From NCBI GenBank assembly GCA_009774215.1, contig VSNH01000011.1:1-48576 (forward strand): a DNA stretch of 48,576 nucleotides, read 5' to 3'. A program made the position numbers and the translations under genes. Source of the DNA: Lachnospiraceae bacterium (GTDB lineage: Bacteria; Bacillota; Clostridia; Lachnospirales; Lachnospiraceae). The notes beneath the pieces were generated by a model, which was not told the origin of the DNA, did no database searches, and was given only the letters and a program-made list of their open reading frames with translations. This document shows positions 34,301-41,946 of the stretch, piece by piece (position 1 is the first letter of the stretch; each line of letters opens with the position of its first letter).

Positions 34301-36509
34301 AGGAAGCCGTGATAACCGCCTCTCCCTTATCTATTGCCGTAATCAATCCGTTCTGCACCGCAGCCACTTTAGGATCGCTGCTCCTCCATTCCGCCTCCGC
34401 CGGATCAGCCTCCACGCCGTCCACATAGAATTTCAGCTGCCGCGTCGCGGGCGCTTCCCCGTCAGCCGCCCGGTTCATCGTAAGGCTCGTTTGATCCAGC
34501 TTTAATGCGGGATAGTAAGTGTCGTCCGGCATATTGTTGTACACCGGAATCTTGAATACAAAGGCACTGTTCAGGGAACCGGCATTGGCGTACATCTTCT
34601 TCGTAGTAGTGGCTTCGCTCCGGGGCGCCTGAATATTCTGCATATACTGGTGCCCGTAAAGTTCGTTCGGACTATTTTTATTTACATTAAATTTTTCCAG
34701 ATAAAGAGTGTCCTGCCCTTTTAAAATATAGTTATTTCCGATGGTTGCCGCACCGCCCTCCAGCGATTTATAGCGGGTATTCCAACCTTTTCCCTTCGCA
34801 TAGGTCAGACCTTTCACGATCTTCTCCGTCGTGGAAGAGCCGTTCACGCCTACGTTAAAGAAATTATAATATCCCTCATAGCCCGGATAGGTGCCGGAAA
34901 TCAGACCGGACGTTCCCTGACCCTGCTCCTGGTAAACGCGCGATGCCAGATGAATCGGACTCAGCTTCCTGCCACTGCCGATTTCATAGAAAGCCCGCGC
35001 ATAGGTACGTCCTTTGGCATCATCCGCCAGCTTTCCCTTCATAAATGTATTATCTAAAAAGCCCTGTACCGCCGCTTCCGTATGATAGGACGCATTATAA
35101 GTCAACTGTTCAAACTGAAAAATATAAGTTTCTGTCAGGGAATTGCGGGGATCCATATGATACGCTACCGCGGGCCGCGTCGCATAGTTCCAGTTGCTTT
35201 CACTGGGACACGCCGCTCCCACCCAGCCTTTCTCCGTATTGGATGCGGTTTTTTGTATTAAACTCTTATCCCCCATCTCCGCAGATACGGATGCTTCAAA
35301 ATCCAGCCCCGTCTTCATGGGCACAAACGTCCAGTTCGGATGGGCGTTTTTCAGATTTCTCAGATCAGCCTGATAAGACCCCGGGAATGCGCTGATATCC
35401 GAGGTGTCAACGGCGTAGGTCATCATGGAATACGTCCGCATTCCATATGCCGTACTTTCGTAGCTCTCCTCACCCAACTCCAAAATCGGAAGCAGGTATT
35501 CCTCCTCCCATGCCAGCCAGTCCTCGTCGGCGTATGCCAGATAGTAACTCTGCACATAACCCGTGCCCTCCTCGCCGTCCAGCAGATACTGCGCCTCATA
35601 CCAGACGTCGTTCTCCGTGATCTCCACACCCTGTATATATAACGTCTGTCCGATTTCCAGCACGGCCGATTTCCCGCTCTCCGCATCGGCCTCCCTGCGG
35701 ACATCGTAGCTGTCCGCGTGATAGAGCAGCGCCATCAGCGGCTTTTCTTCCAGCAGCGCATCAAAGGCCTCCTGTGCCTCCTCAATCATCGCTTCCCGCT
35801 CTGCATCCAGACTGTTCTCGGAGACGGACGACAGATCGTTCTCAGAAACCGACGATATATCATTTTCGGAAACGGTATCGGTATCCGCATCGTTCCCGGA
35901 AACCTGCTCCGGCTCTTCCTTTTCGTCGCTGCCGACATCTTCCTCTCCCGGATCCTTTCCTTCCCCTTCCCCGGGTTCCTGCTCTTCTCCCTCTGCGGGG
36001 GACTGTTCCTCCCCCTCTCCGTTACCGCCCGGACTCTGCGTTTCTCCCTCCCCGGATCCTCCGCCTTCTCCCGGCTCCTGCGGCTCGCCTTCCCCGCCGC
36101 CCGGATTCTGTGTTTCTCCGCCGCTTTCCGGCTCCTGTGCCCCGCCGTCACTGGGTTCTGTCGCCTCTCCCTCTGCGGATTCTCCACTTCCATCGGGACT
36201 CTTTCCCTCTCCCGTCTCTTCACCCGCACCCGGATTTTGCCCGCCGTTCTCCCCGCTTTCAGCCTGCTCCGGCGTATCAGCTTCCTGCTGTTCCCGCAAC
36301 GACTGCCCGCCGTCCTTCGATTCCCCGCTTCCCTTCGGAGCCTCCGCCCCGGAAACCGACACCTCCACATCCGGCTGCGCAGCCAGCGCCGTCAGAGGCG
36401 CGCTCTCCACACAGAGCGCAAGACTGAGAAACAGCGCAAAGGCTCTGCCGCAGCTCTTTTTTCGTCTCAGTATTTCTCTTATCTCCCGTTTTCTCTTATG
36501 AAACGTCAT
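31347..36509 (-). CDS. Secreted glucosaminidase with SH3-like and Ig-like repeats
   Basis: 1720 aa. Order seen: basic start and signal peptide (1-43, ending LTALAAQPD); Glu/Gly/Pro-rich acidic stretch (about 50-200); three VSEN/VSEND motifs (about 205-240); an SH3-like domain (about 250-340: YDVRREADAESG, GTGYVQSYYLAY); a glucosaminidase-like domain (about 370-660: NWTFVPMKTGLDF, HMDPRNSLTE, LSPIHLASRVYQEQGQG with likely catalytic Glu near 529); Big_2 Ig repeats (about 665-945: SSDPKVAAVQNGLITAIDKG); an InlB-type module (about 945-1030, GWYTKPDG); then about six repeats of a DYxxSYKNN...GKGNYxG type to the end. No wall anchor is seen. It probably cleaves or remodels peptidoglycan. ATG 36509 follows GGAGGGAACT; the open frame upstream is leader RNA. 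Confidence 0.92.
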   Translation of the reverse strand: MTFHKRKREIREILRRKKSCGRAFALFLSLALCVESAPLTALAAQPDVEVSVSGAEAPKGSGESKDGGQSLREQQEADTPEQAESGENGGQNPGAGEETGEGKSPDGSGESAEGEATEPSDGGAQEPESGGETQNPGGGEGEPQEPGEGGGSGEGETQSPGGNGEGEEQSPAEGEEQEPGEGEGKDPGEEDVGSDEKEEPEQVSGNDADTDTVSENDISSVSENDLSSVSENSLDAEREAMIEEAQEAFDALLEEKPLMALLYHADSYDVRREADAESGKSAVLEIGQTLYIQGVEITENDVWYEAQYLLDGEEGTGYVQSYYLAYADEDWLAWEEEYLLPILELGEESYESTAYGMRTYSMMTYAVDTSDISAFPGSYQADLRNLKNAHPNWTFVPMKTGLDFEASVSAEMGDKSLIQKTASNTEKGWVGAACPSESNWNYATRPAVAYHMDPRNSLTETYIFQFEQLTYNASYHTEAAVQGFLDNTFMKGKLADDAKGRTYARAFYEIGSGRKLSPIHLASRVYQEQGQGTSGLISGTYPGYEGYYNFFNVGVNGSSTTEKIVKGLTYAKGKGWNTRYKSLEGGAATIGNNYILKGQDTLYLEKFNVNKNSPNELYGHQYMQNIQAPRSEATTTKKMYANAGSLNSAFVFKIPVYNNMPDDTYYPALKLDQTSLTMNRAADGEAPATRQLKFYVDGVEADPAEAEWRSSDPKVAAVQNGLITAIDKGEAVITASYKEVEVSCKVTVKAPLQRITLDKETVTLRRPDTVVEDATNLSAQEKAENIAETTLQVRFDPEDTTADKTIVWTSANKKIATVKADPADSSRAVVTAVGTGEVKITAKASKAGNKTAICTVKVIAPIYKLELSDPGAEEGAGKTNLYKGQSISLNAEYWPKDTTSDKTILWHTSDPKAATVYKGRVTAVGEGTARITASVAGYTDAVEVSVSVCKVIFHMENGTVWKGKELSLGYGECVADAENGAMPEEQQLAGKIFRGWYTKPDGQGSVFTESRPVYAEETHVYPHYQEIGAEKGFYVVPVGDQTYTGSAIKPKVRVFDGTAAPDGSLIGTDGSLTGGQEVLELVEGRDYTLSYKNNKNVNTEGKARPTITVKGKGNYAGTEYVYFDIVPKALTDHDITAADITAAYTGKTIKSAPVVYRGGKKLAVNRDYTRSYPQTGTGAYCKTGVYPIVITGKGGYTGTITVYETITADVLLSKVSVAKIPKQTYTNEQMTKEGGIRPASLTVTYKKQPLVEGEHYTLSYSGDQSIGKATVTLTAVEGSGYAGSRSVTYQIVGTSLARAKVEGLENKEYVAIDKEWNADEAAYEAAYQKMLQTPGAYTLTLGDRVLTESKDGVSGDYVVSYAGAAKRGAVKAGTASMVFKGINEYSGQLKKTYKILPGELSIDRAGSDFTLSYYTQDDPENVKTLTDVNGVTTPYVKGGSKPVILLSFRGTPLELNKDYRMSYKNNNALTAADMEENRLPVWTITGKGSFKGKLTGTFTITDGRFDGRIGEKENEKSKITMTLKDVVYREKKGAYKTKATLRDVSGSALAAGKDYDKNLRYNYENDAKILVTEDKALVEAERKKGDPVGEEDIPQAGTSIRVTAQGIGAYAGTGAAAPEIFGVYRIVSADFTKAKVKVAAKDYQDGRPVTLTADDLTVTVNGAAEPLVLGRDYIIKEESYVNHTKKGKAKVTLRGIGNYGGEKTITYTVGAKKLLWWIGQ

Positions 36510-36540
36510 AGTTCCCTCCATGTCTGAGCATCTTTTCGCG

Positions 36541-36645
36541 ACGGCGCGCGAGCAAAATCTCAAATTTTGCTCTGCGATTCCGAGTTTGTGGCTCCGGCAC
36601 AAACTCACGATTGAAAAATAAGGTCATCAGACTTATTTTTCAATC
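36541..36645 (-). promoter_or_regulatory. Three-hairpin leader before the glucosaminidase gene (element A)
   Basis: In transcription order (minus): a perfect 14-bp hairpin, GATTGAAAAATAAG (plus 36609-36622) with CTTATTTTTCAATC (36632-36645); a 9-bp hairpin, GAGTTTGTG (36582-36590) with CACAAACTC (36598-36606); linker ATCGCAGAGCA; and a 9-bp hairpin, GAGCAAAAT (36550-36558) with ATTTTGCTC (36564-36572). The last stem ends 40 bases before ATG 36509. Linker, last hairpin and the CTCAG(A)CATGGA stretch near the ribosome site match element B before the SGNH gene. Confidence 0.65.
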
Positions 36646-36702
36646 TTCTCATCTCAAGTGGTTGCAATGTTATGTCTACCAATTTGTCCTTAATCATAAC
36701 AC

Positions 36703-36742
36703 AAAAAAGAGAATTGACACAAGTAAATAATTGTCAATTCTC
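36703..36742 (-). terminator. Terminator whose stem contains the stop codon
   Basis: GAGAATTGACA pairs with TGTCAATTCTC over 11 bp (plus 36709-36719 and 36732-36742), followed on the minus strand by TTTTTT (36703-36708). The TGA of the 36734 gene lies inside the first arm, so a ribosome at the stop codon would cover the stem. Confidence 0.8.
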
Positions 36743-38686
36743 CAATAAATACTGTTTGTTTCCAAATTCCGTGCTTTTATGATAAGTCCTGTCCCCGATC
36801 TTCACCGGCTCCTCCGGCAGCTTTCCGAACCAGATAATACAGTCGGGCACAAAGCTTTCGTCCGCGTAAACCGCCGTCTCATTTCTTACCAGAACATGCT
36901 CCAGACGGCAGTCCTCCAATATTTCCCAGAAAGGATACTCAAAATCATCCGCCTTCATCAAGTGAAGTCCCACCTCGTCGTACCGACAGGATTTTATTTG
37001 ATCCGCCAGCGGGAAATAGACCGCCATCTCATCATATCTGCCCGCAAAATAGCCGTAGGGTCTGGTGCGCGCAGGGCCTTTCCAAATGTCATAATGATAC
37101 CGGGTAAGGTTTCCTGTCTCCACGATACAAAGCAGGCTCACGATCCCCACCATTCCCCATCGAAAAGGTCTGCCCCGTTTCTCCGCCGTTCCCATCTGCA
37201 TCACGGCGGCGATCGCAGGACACAGAAGCGCAAGATATGCGACCATATATCTGCTCACATAGGGCTCCCAGCGAAGCACCATACAAAAGACCGCAAAGGA
37301 AACCGCCGCCGTCACGAAATACCCCCGACAGCACCCCTGCCATTTTTTCCTACCAAATCCCAGAACCGCCCACAGTACACAGAAAAGGAAAAGCCAGAGC
37401 ACCGTCGGATTCACAGCCGTATCACAGCCGTAATTCCCCGCTTCATGGAGCATATACGCCCTGCCCTTCTCCGATATGGACTCCGCATCCAGTTCCACCC
37501 GCAGAAGCGCCGCCGCCTTCTCCGCAATCCCGGCAAAAATTTCATGTCCGTTCTTCACAAACGGCGTGGGCATGTTAAAGGAAAGATTTTTTATCATATT
37601 GACAAGAAGATAAGTCGGTTGTGTCGTACCCACGAGCTGGGCCGCGCCCGCCGCAGGACTGGCATATGCGCCAAAGCTCTTGAAGTTCCTCAAAATTTCC
37701 GGAACAAGAGGAAGCGCCACACAGGGAACCGCGCTGAAAAAAATTCCTGCCAGATCGCGCACCCTGTCTCTTCGTCTGATGCACACGCATAACAGCCACA
37801 GGGCAAAGACTGCCATTCCCACACAGACCGAAGGCTTCGTCAAATATCCCCAGGCCACACACAGCCCCATTGCACCCACCCGGCAGACCGTAATTTTGTC
37901 AAACAGCATCGCTTTTTTTACATCCACATAGTCAAGCAGCCTGTAAACAAAGAACAACAGCCAGACCGCCGCGAAGTGATCCACCTGCGTAGTCAGCGCC
38001 TCCGCGTAGGCGATGGGCATGGACATGTACAGAAGCATTGCAAGGAAGCGAAAAAGTCTGTCACTGCCAAGCCTGCCCGCAATGACCCCCACCATAACCG
38101 CGCAGGTGATATACGACGCGCCCTGCAAAAGATTAAAAAACAGGTCGTGCCCCCTGCAAAGAATATAGACATGCAGATTCACAAACTCCGCAAGCACGGG
38201 ACTGCACACCTGCCTGATGGAGTTGGTGGCATAATGCGCCACCGAACGGTTCTGCGCCCAATAAGCTATTCTCGGCAGATGATACGTCATGGAATCCCAG
38301 TTGTACGGCGTGGTAATCAGGGACAAGCCGAGCACTGCCATACCGATCAGCAGAAGAATGCCGTAATACGGCGCGCCACGAAACGCCTTCCACACACGCA
38401 GCCCCGCCGTCCGCGCACTCTTCACCATGAACCCCGCCGTCAATCCCGTCTTCTTAAGCTGCGCCGCCAACAAAAACAGAAGCAGCGCATCAAACGCGCC
38501 CCAAGCTGCAAAGAGGAATCGAAAGCGCAGGGCATGTCCTGCCGACAATGCCTCCGTGAGCACAAAAAGAAAAAGCATCCACAGACAACAGGTCTCCATA
38601 TAAGTGCCGAAACTTGTGTCCTCCATGCTCTTTCTCTTTTTATACACATGAATATTGCCATACAGCGCTACCATCGCAAGCAGCAT
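36734..38686 (-). CDS. GT39-like polytopic membrane glycosyltransferase
   Basis: 650 aa with about a dozen helices. First external loop: TPYNWDSMTYHLPRIAYWAQNRSVAHYATN, the signature of a PMT-like group in which the loop Asp is thought to act with the lipid-phosphate donor. The C-terminal domain (about 555-650) is soluble and external, ending TEFGNKQYLLEN. ATG 38686 is chosen because AGAGGAAGC lies 8 bases before it; the open frame back to 38770 has only a TTG start with no ribosome site. It is the last gene of the operon starting at 45515, directly followed by a terminator. The function is inferred: transfer of a polyprenyl-linked sugar to a surface acceptor. Confidence 0.82.
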   Translation of the reverse strand: MLLAMVALYGNIHVYKKRKSMEDTSFGTYMETCCLWMLFLFVLTEALSAGHALRFRFLFAAWGAFDALLLFLLAAQLKKTGLTAGFMVKSARTAGLRVWKAFRGAPYYGILLLIGMAVLGLSLITTPYNWDSMTYHLPRIAYWAQNRSVAHYATNSIRQVCSPVLAEFVNLHVYILCRGHDLFFNLLQGASYITCAVMVGVIAGRLGSDRLFRFLAMLLYMSMPIAYAEALTTQVDHFAAVWLLFFVYRLLDYVDVKKAMLFDKITVCRVGAMGLCVAWGYLTKPSVCVGMAVFALWLLCVCIRRRDRVRDLAGIFFSAVPCVALPLVPEILRNFKSFGAYASPAAGAAQLVGTTQPTYLLVNMIKNLSFNMPTPFVKNGHEIFAGIAEKAAALLRVELDAESISEKGRAYMLHEAGNYGCDTAVNPTVLWLFLFCVLWAVLGFGRKKWQGCCRGYFVTAAVSFAVFCMVLRWEPYVSRYMVAYLALLCPAIAAVMQMGTAEKRGRPFRWGMVGIVSLLCIVETGNLTRYHYDIWKGPARTRPYGYFAGRYDEMAVYFPLADQIKSCRYDEVGLHLMKADDFEYPFWEILEDCRLEHVLVRNETAVYADESFVPDCIIWFGKLPEEPVKIGDRTYHKSTEFGNKQYLLEN

Positions 38687-38804
38687 ATTTGCTTCCTCTC
38701 CCAGCCCCGGCGCCCCGGTATGTCTCATTCCCCGACTTACATAAAAAGATGTATCCCGCGACTTCTGCAAAGTTAATTCTTAACAGTTCCTGGCTGCGCC
38801 GAAA

Positions 38805-39485
38805 TTATACCCTGCACTCTCCGTCGTGGGAAATACAGTTAATCTGCGTCAGGCACTTCATCTTGGAAAGCGCCCCGAGAAGCTCTTCCTTCTTCGCCGT
38901 CTTCACCTCAATAATCAGTTCCGCCTCGCCGTTTTTGATGCATCTGGACTTTTCCTTATGATACTTGCAGTTTCCCTTCAAAAGCTTCTCCAGCTCTCCG
39001 TAATCAATATCCGTCGCCACGGCCCGCAGTACAAGCAGATCAGGGGCTTTCGCATTCGGCACCAGATCCAGCACCAAAAGCAGGATCGTCATCACGATAC
39101 ACAGCACAAAGGAAAGCAGATACAGCCCGACGCCCACAATGATACCCGCGCTGATCGACCAGAACAGATACAGAAGATCCATCGGGTTCTTAACCGCGTT
39201 TCGGAAACGGACAATGGACAGCGCGCCCACCATACCAAGCGATACAAGCAGGTTCGACTGCATGGCAATCATAATCGCCGCCACGATAATCGGCATTCCC
39301 GCAAGCGTTATATTCAGATCCTTAGAATAAAACGCCGACTTGGAGGACAGCTTGTACACCGCAAAAATGTAAAGTCCCACAAGCGCCGCAATCACGAGAA
39401 GCAGCAAAATGCTTTTCGCGGAAAGATTCGTGCCGCCGCCCAGGCTTTCATATACACTGTTCTTAATGACATCTTTAATCGACAT
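38805..39485 (-). CDS. DUF4956 membrane protein
   Basis: 226 aa. Four helices in the first 150 residues (SILLLLVIAALVGLYIFAVY, MPIIVAAIMIAM, LLVSLGMVGALSIVRFRNAVKNP, then a long hydrophobic hairpin) and a cytoplasmic alpha/beta C-terminal domain (about 150-226). The GALSIVRFRNAVKNPMDL region is the DUF4956 hallmark. The family often occurs with VTC-type polyphosphate polymerase proteins, and one is encoded 1.8 kb upstream in the same operon (41239). AAAGGAG precedes ATG 39485. The function of the family is not known; a membrane partner of the VTC protein is inferred. Confidence 0.9.
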   Translation of the reverse strand: MSIKDVIKNSVYESLGGGTNLSAKSILLLLVIAALVGLYIFAVYKLSSKSAFYSKDLNITLAGMPIIVAAIMIAMQSNLLVSLGMVGALSIVRFRNAVKNPMDLLYLFWSISAGIIVGVGLYLLSFVLCIVMTILLLVLDLVPNAKAPDLLVLRAVATDIDYGELEKLLKGNCKYHKEKSRCIKNGEAELIIEVKTAKKEELLGALSKMKCLTQINCISHDGECRV

Positions 39486-39510
39486 AGCGATTCTCCTTTA
39501 TGTATTTTGC

Positions 39511-40440
39511 TTAAATCACCCTTTTAAAGTAATCGATTGTCCTTTCCAGTCCCTGCTCCAGATCAATGACAGGACGCCATCCCAGCTTTGTCTTCGCCAG
39601 ATCAATCACCGGCTGCCTCTGTGTGGGATCGTCGCTGGGCAAAGGCTCATAAACCAACTGGGATTTTGAATCCGTCATCTCTATAATCTTCTTCGCCAGC
39701 TCCAGCATGGTAAATTCTCCCGGATTCCCGATATTGACAGGGCCGATAAATCCCTCGCAGTTCATCATCCGTATCATGCCGTCGATCAGGTCGTCCACAT
39801 AACAGAAGCTTCTGGTCTGTGTGCCGTCACCGTATATCGTAATATCTTCGCCCTTAAGCGCCTGAACGATGAAATTAGAAACCACCCGGCCGTCATTTTT
39901 ATTCATTCTCGGTCCATACGTATTGAAAATCCGAATGACGCGGATATCGACTTTATGCTGCCTGTAATAATCGAAAAAGAGCGTTTCCGCCATCCGTTTC
40001 CCCTCGTCATAGCAGGAACGGAGCCCGATCGGATTCACACAGCCGCGATAAGTCTCCGGCTGCGGATGGATTTCCGGATCGCCGTAAACCTCGGATGTGC
40101 TCGCCTGCAGGATTCTGGCTTTTACGCGCTTCGCCAGCCCCAGCATATTAAATGCTCCGATAATGCTGGTCTTCGCCGTCTTAATCGGGTTGTACTGATA
40201 ATGTACCGGACTCGCCGGACATGCCAGATTATAGATCTGATCCACCTCCACATAAAGAGGCTCCGTGATATCGTGGCGGATAAACTCAAAATAAGGATTG
40301 GAAAGAAGATGCCTGATATTATCCTTACTGCCCGTAAAAAGATTGTCCGCGCATATCACATCATTTCCTTCTTCAATCAGCCTGTCACACAAATGAGAAC
40401 CAAGGAATCCTGCGCCCCCCGTTACCAATACCCTTTTCAT
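39511..40440 (-). CDS. UDP-glucuronate decarboxylase (UDP-xylose synthase)
   Basis: 309 aa extended SDR. It converts UDP-glucuronate to UDP-xylose with bound NAD. Seen: GGAGFLG (residues 8-14), LACPASPVHYQYNPIKTAKTS, which is characteristic of this family, STSEVYGDP, Tyr144-x-x-x-Lys148 in SCYDEGKRMAE, and NTYGPRMNKNDGRVVSNF. GAGAGGATAAG precedes ATG 40440. Its substrate would be supplied by ugd at 12534. It lies between a GT2 and DUF4956 in the minus-strand operon. The call is strong; a 4-keto-arabinose-type product is a lesser possibility. Confidence 0.94.
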   Translation of the reverse strand: MKRVLVTGGAGFLGSHLCDRLIEEGNDVICADNLFTGSKDNIRHLLSNPYFEFIRHDITEPLYVEVDQIYNLACPASPVHYQYNPIKTAKTSIIGAFNMLGLAKRVKARILQASTSEVYGDPEIHPQPETYRGCVNPIGLRSCYDEGKRMAETLFFDYYRQHKVDIRVIRIFNTYGPRMNKNDGRVVSNFIVQALKGEDITIYGDGTQTRSFCYVDDLIDGMIRMMNCEGFIGPVNIGNPGEFTMLELAKKIIEMTDSKSQLVYEPLPSDDPTQRQPVIDLAKTKLGWRPVIDLEQGLERTIDYFKRVI

Positions 40441-40501
40441 CTTATCCTCTCAACCCTTCCTTCCCGCACGAAATCCGGCTGCTGCCCGCGAACCGCCATT
40501 G

Positions 40502-41194
40502 TCAACGATACTTCCAGATCACATAGAGCGCGCGCAGCCCATCCTTAAACCCGATCTTCTTTCCCTCGCTGGTCGTCCTTGGATAATAGGAAATCGGCAC
40601 CTCATATATTCTTATGCGCTTTTTGGAAATTTTCGCCGTAATTTCCGGTTCAAAGCCGAAGCGGTTTTCTTCAATGTCAATGGACTGGATAATCTCCCGT
40701 TTAAACGCTTTATAACAGGTTTCCATATCCGTAAGCTTCTGATGCGTGAAAACATTGGAAAATTTTGTGAGCGCCAGATTCGCCATTCTGTTCGCGAAAT
40801 AACCTTTGCGCCGCTGATGCAAAAACCTTGAGCCGTAGACTACCCTCGCCTTTCCCACAAAAATCGGCTCCACGACACGGGGATATTCCATCGGATCATA
40901 TTCCAGATCCGCATCCTGAATAATCACCACATCTCCCGTCGCCGCCTGAAAACCGGTGCGGAGCGCCGCTCCCTTTCCCCCGTTCTGCTCATGGTAAATA
41001 ATCCTGCTCACAAGCGGTTCTATCTTATCTTTGAGCACCTGTCTGCTGTTATCCGTGGAGCAGTCATCCACGATAATAATTTCCTTATTCTCTACCGGCG
41101 ACTGCAATACCTTTTCCACAATCGCCTGAATATTATTTTCCTCATTGTAACAAGGTATGATAATTGACAGCTTCTTCTTTGATTCCGCATTCAT
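40502..41194 (-). CDS. DPM1-like family 2 glycosyltransferase
   Basis: 230 aa, catalytic domain only, without membrane helices. Seen: IIIPCYNEENNI, VDDCSTDNS, NGGKGAALRTGF, QDADLEYDPMEYPRV, VYGSRFL, and the C-terminal RIYEVPISYYPRTTSEGKKIGFKDG. This is the dolichyl/polyprenyl-phosphate mannosyl- or glucosyltransferase pattern. It probably charges undecaprenyl phosphate for the GT39-like membrane enzymes of the same operon (36734, 41947). GGGAGGTG precedes ATG 41194 by about 13 bases. Confidence 0.93.
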   Translation of the reverse strand: MNAESKKKLSIIIPCYNEENNIQAIVEKVLQSPVENKEIIIVDDCSTDNSRQVLKDKIEPLVSRIIYHEQNGGKGAALRTGFQAATGDVVIIQDADLEYDPMEYPRVVEPIFVGKARVVYGSRFLHQRRKGYFANRMANLALTKFSNVFTHQKLTDMETCYKAFKREIIQSIDIEENRFGFEPEITAKISKKRIRIYEVPISYYPRTTSEGKKIGFKDGLRALYVIWKYR

Positions 41195-41238
41195 TTTAAA
41201 CTATTTCACCTCCCATTTTGCAGGGTTAACGCCGCTAT

Positions 41239-41922
41239 TCAAACTTGTCGATCCACGCATTCCCGGCACAGCTGGTACTTTGAATACGCCGATTGCCGCA
41301 TACGCCCCGTTTCCAGCAGCTGTAGCAGAAAGTCCGGTATGAACTCGTCATACTTCACTTCTAACACTTTATCATACTCCTGCAAAAAATCATAGCTCTT
41401 ATTTTTCCTGCCGAAATCCTCCACCCGGCCGCTCGCCCGCACATTGCGGTCAAAAGTGATGCGCACATTGCCCGGTTCGAACACATAGGCCTTTCGCTCA
41501 TAGGCCACGATCACCTTGGGCCGCAGTCCCTGCGTCCGGATCGCCAGGTTAAAAAGCGTGGCCGGATCCTCCGCGGACGCCCCGTCCTCAATACATTCTC
41601 CCCGCATCAGGCTCTCCATCTGCGCCCTTGTAATGGTTTTAGACCTTTTAAAAATACGGTTATCCCGCTTCGTTTTGACCTCCAGCTTAATCACATCCAG
41701 AGAGTCGTTGTAAATCCTGATCCGGTATTTGCTCCGTCTGTTCACACCGTCCACCGTGTCCTGCAGGCAGGAATCACGCAGGTCGTCAAAATACAGGCTC
41801 GTAATGCGGTAGCCTTCCGGCCCGCCCTCGTTGATGTCCGGCTTTAGCACAGCCTCCATACGCGCCTGGAGCATCACAAGCTGCGTGTCTGTGCAGTTGT
41901 ATTTGTCTTCTACACGATACAT
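41239..41922 (-). CDS. VTC-domain polyphosphate polymerase-like protein
   Basis: 227 aa cytoplasmic tunnel-fold enzyme family that in yeast makes polyphosphate from ATP. Seen: YRVEDKYNCT at the N terminus, ITSLYFDD, SKYRIRIYN, LEVKTKRDNRIFKRSK, VIVAYERKAYV, VRITFDRNVRA and LEVKYDEFIPDFL. These carry the paired basic and acidic residues of the VTC tunnel. No SPX domain or membrane helix is present, as is usual in bacteria. AAGGGAG precedes ATG 41922. It shares the operon with DUF4956, its common partner; the CotH-like kinase often found with such pairs is not in this window. The true polymer is unproven. Confidence 0.92.
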   Translation of the reverse strand: MYRVEDKYNCTDTQLVMLQARMEAVLKPDINEGGPEGYRITSLYFDDLRDSCLQDTVDGVNRRSKYRIRIYNDSLDVIKLEVKTKRDNRIFKRSKTITRAQMESLMRGECIEDGASAEDPATLFNLAIRTQGLRPKVIVAYERKAYVFEPGNVRITFDRNVRASGRVEDFGRKNKSYDFLQEYDKVLEVKYDEFIPDFLLQLLETGRMRQSAYSKYQLCRECVDRQV

Positions 41923-41946
41923 GTTTTTCTCCCTTACACAGTCCGA

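Noticed and set aside
35786..36370. Long Arg/Pro-rich frames antisense to the acidic stretch of the glucosaminidase
   Set aside because: They arise from low-complexity coding sequence read on other frames; none has gene-like context.
23940..36509. LPXTG sorting signals on the large secreted proteins
   Set aside because: The C termini end MNVKINK and KLLWWIGQ; no LPXTG-type motif with hydrophobic tail is present.
36510..36608. Upstream extension of the 1720-aa gene
   Set aside because: The frame runs through the hairpin leader; a signal peptide and strong ribosome site fix the start at 36509.
38687..38770. Upstream TTG start for the 36734 gene
   Set aside because: No ribosome site precedes it and the extra residues are polar; ATG 38686 follows AGAGGAAGC.
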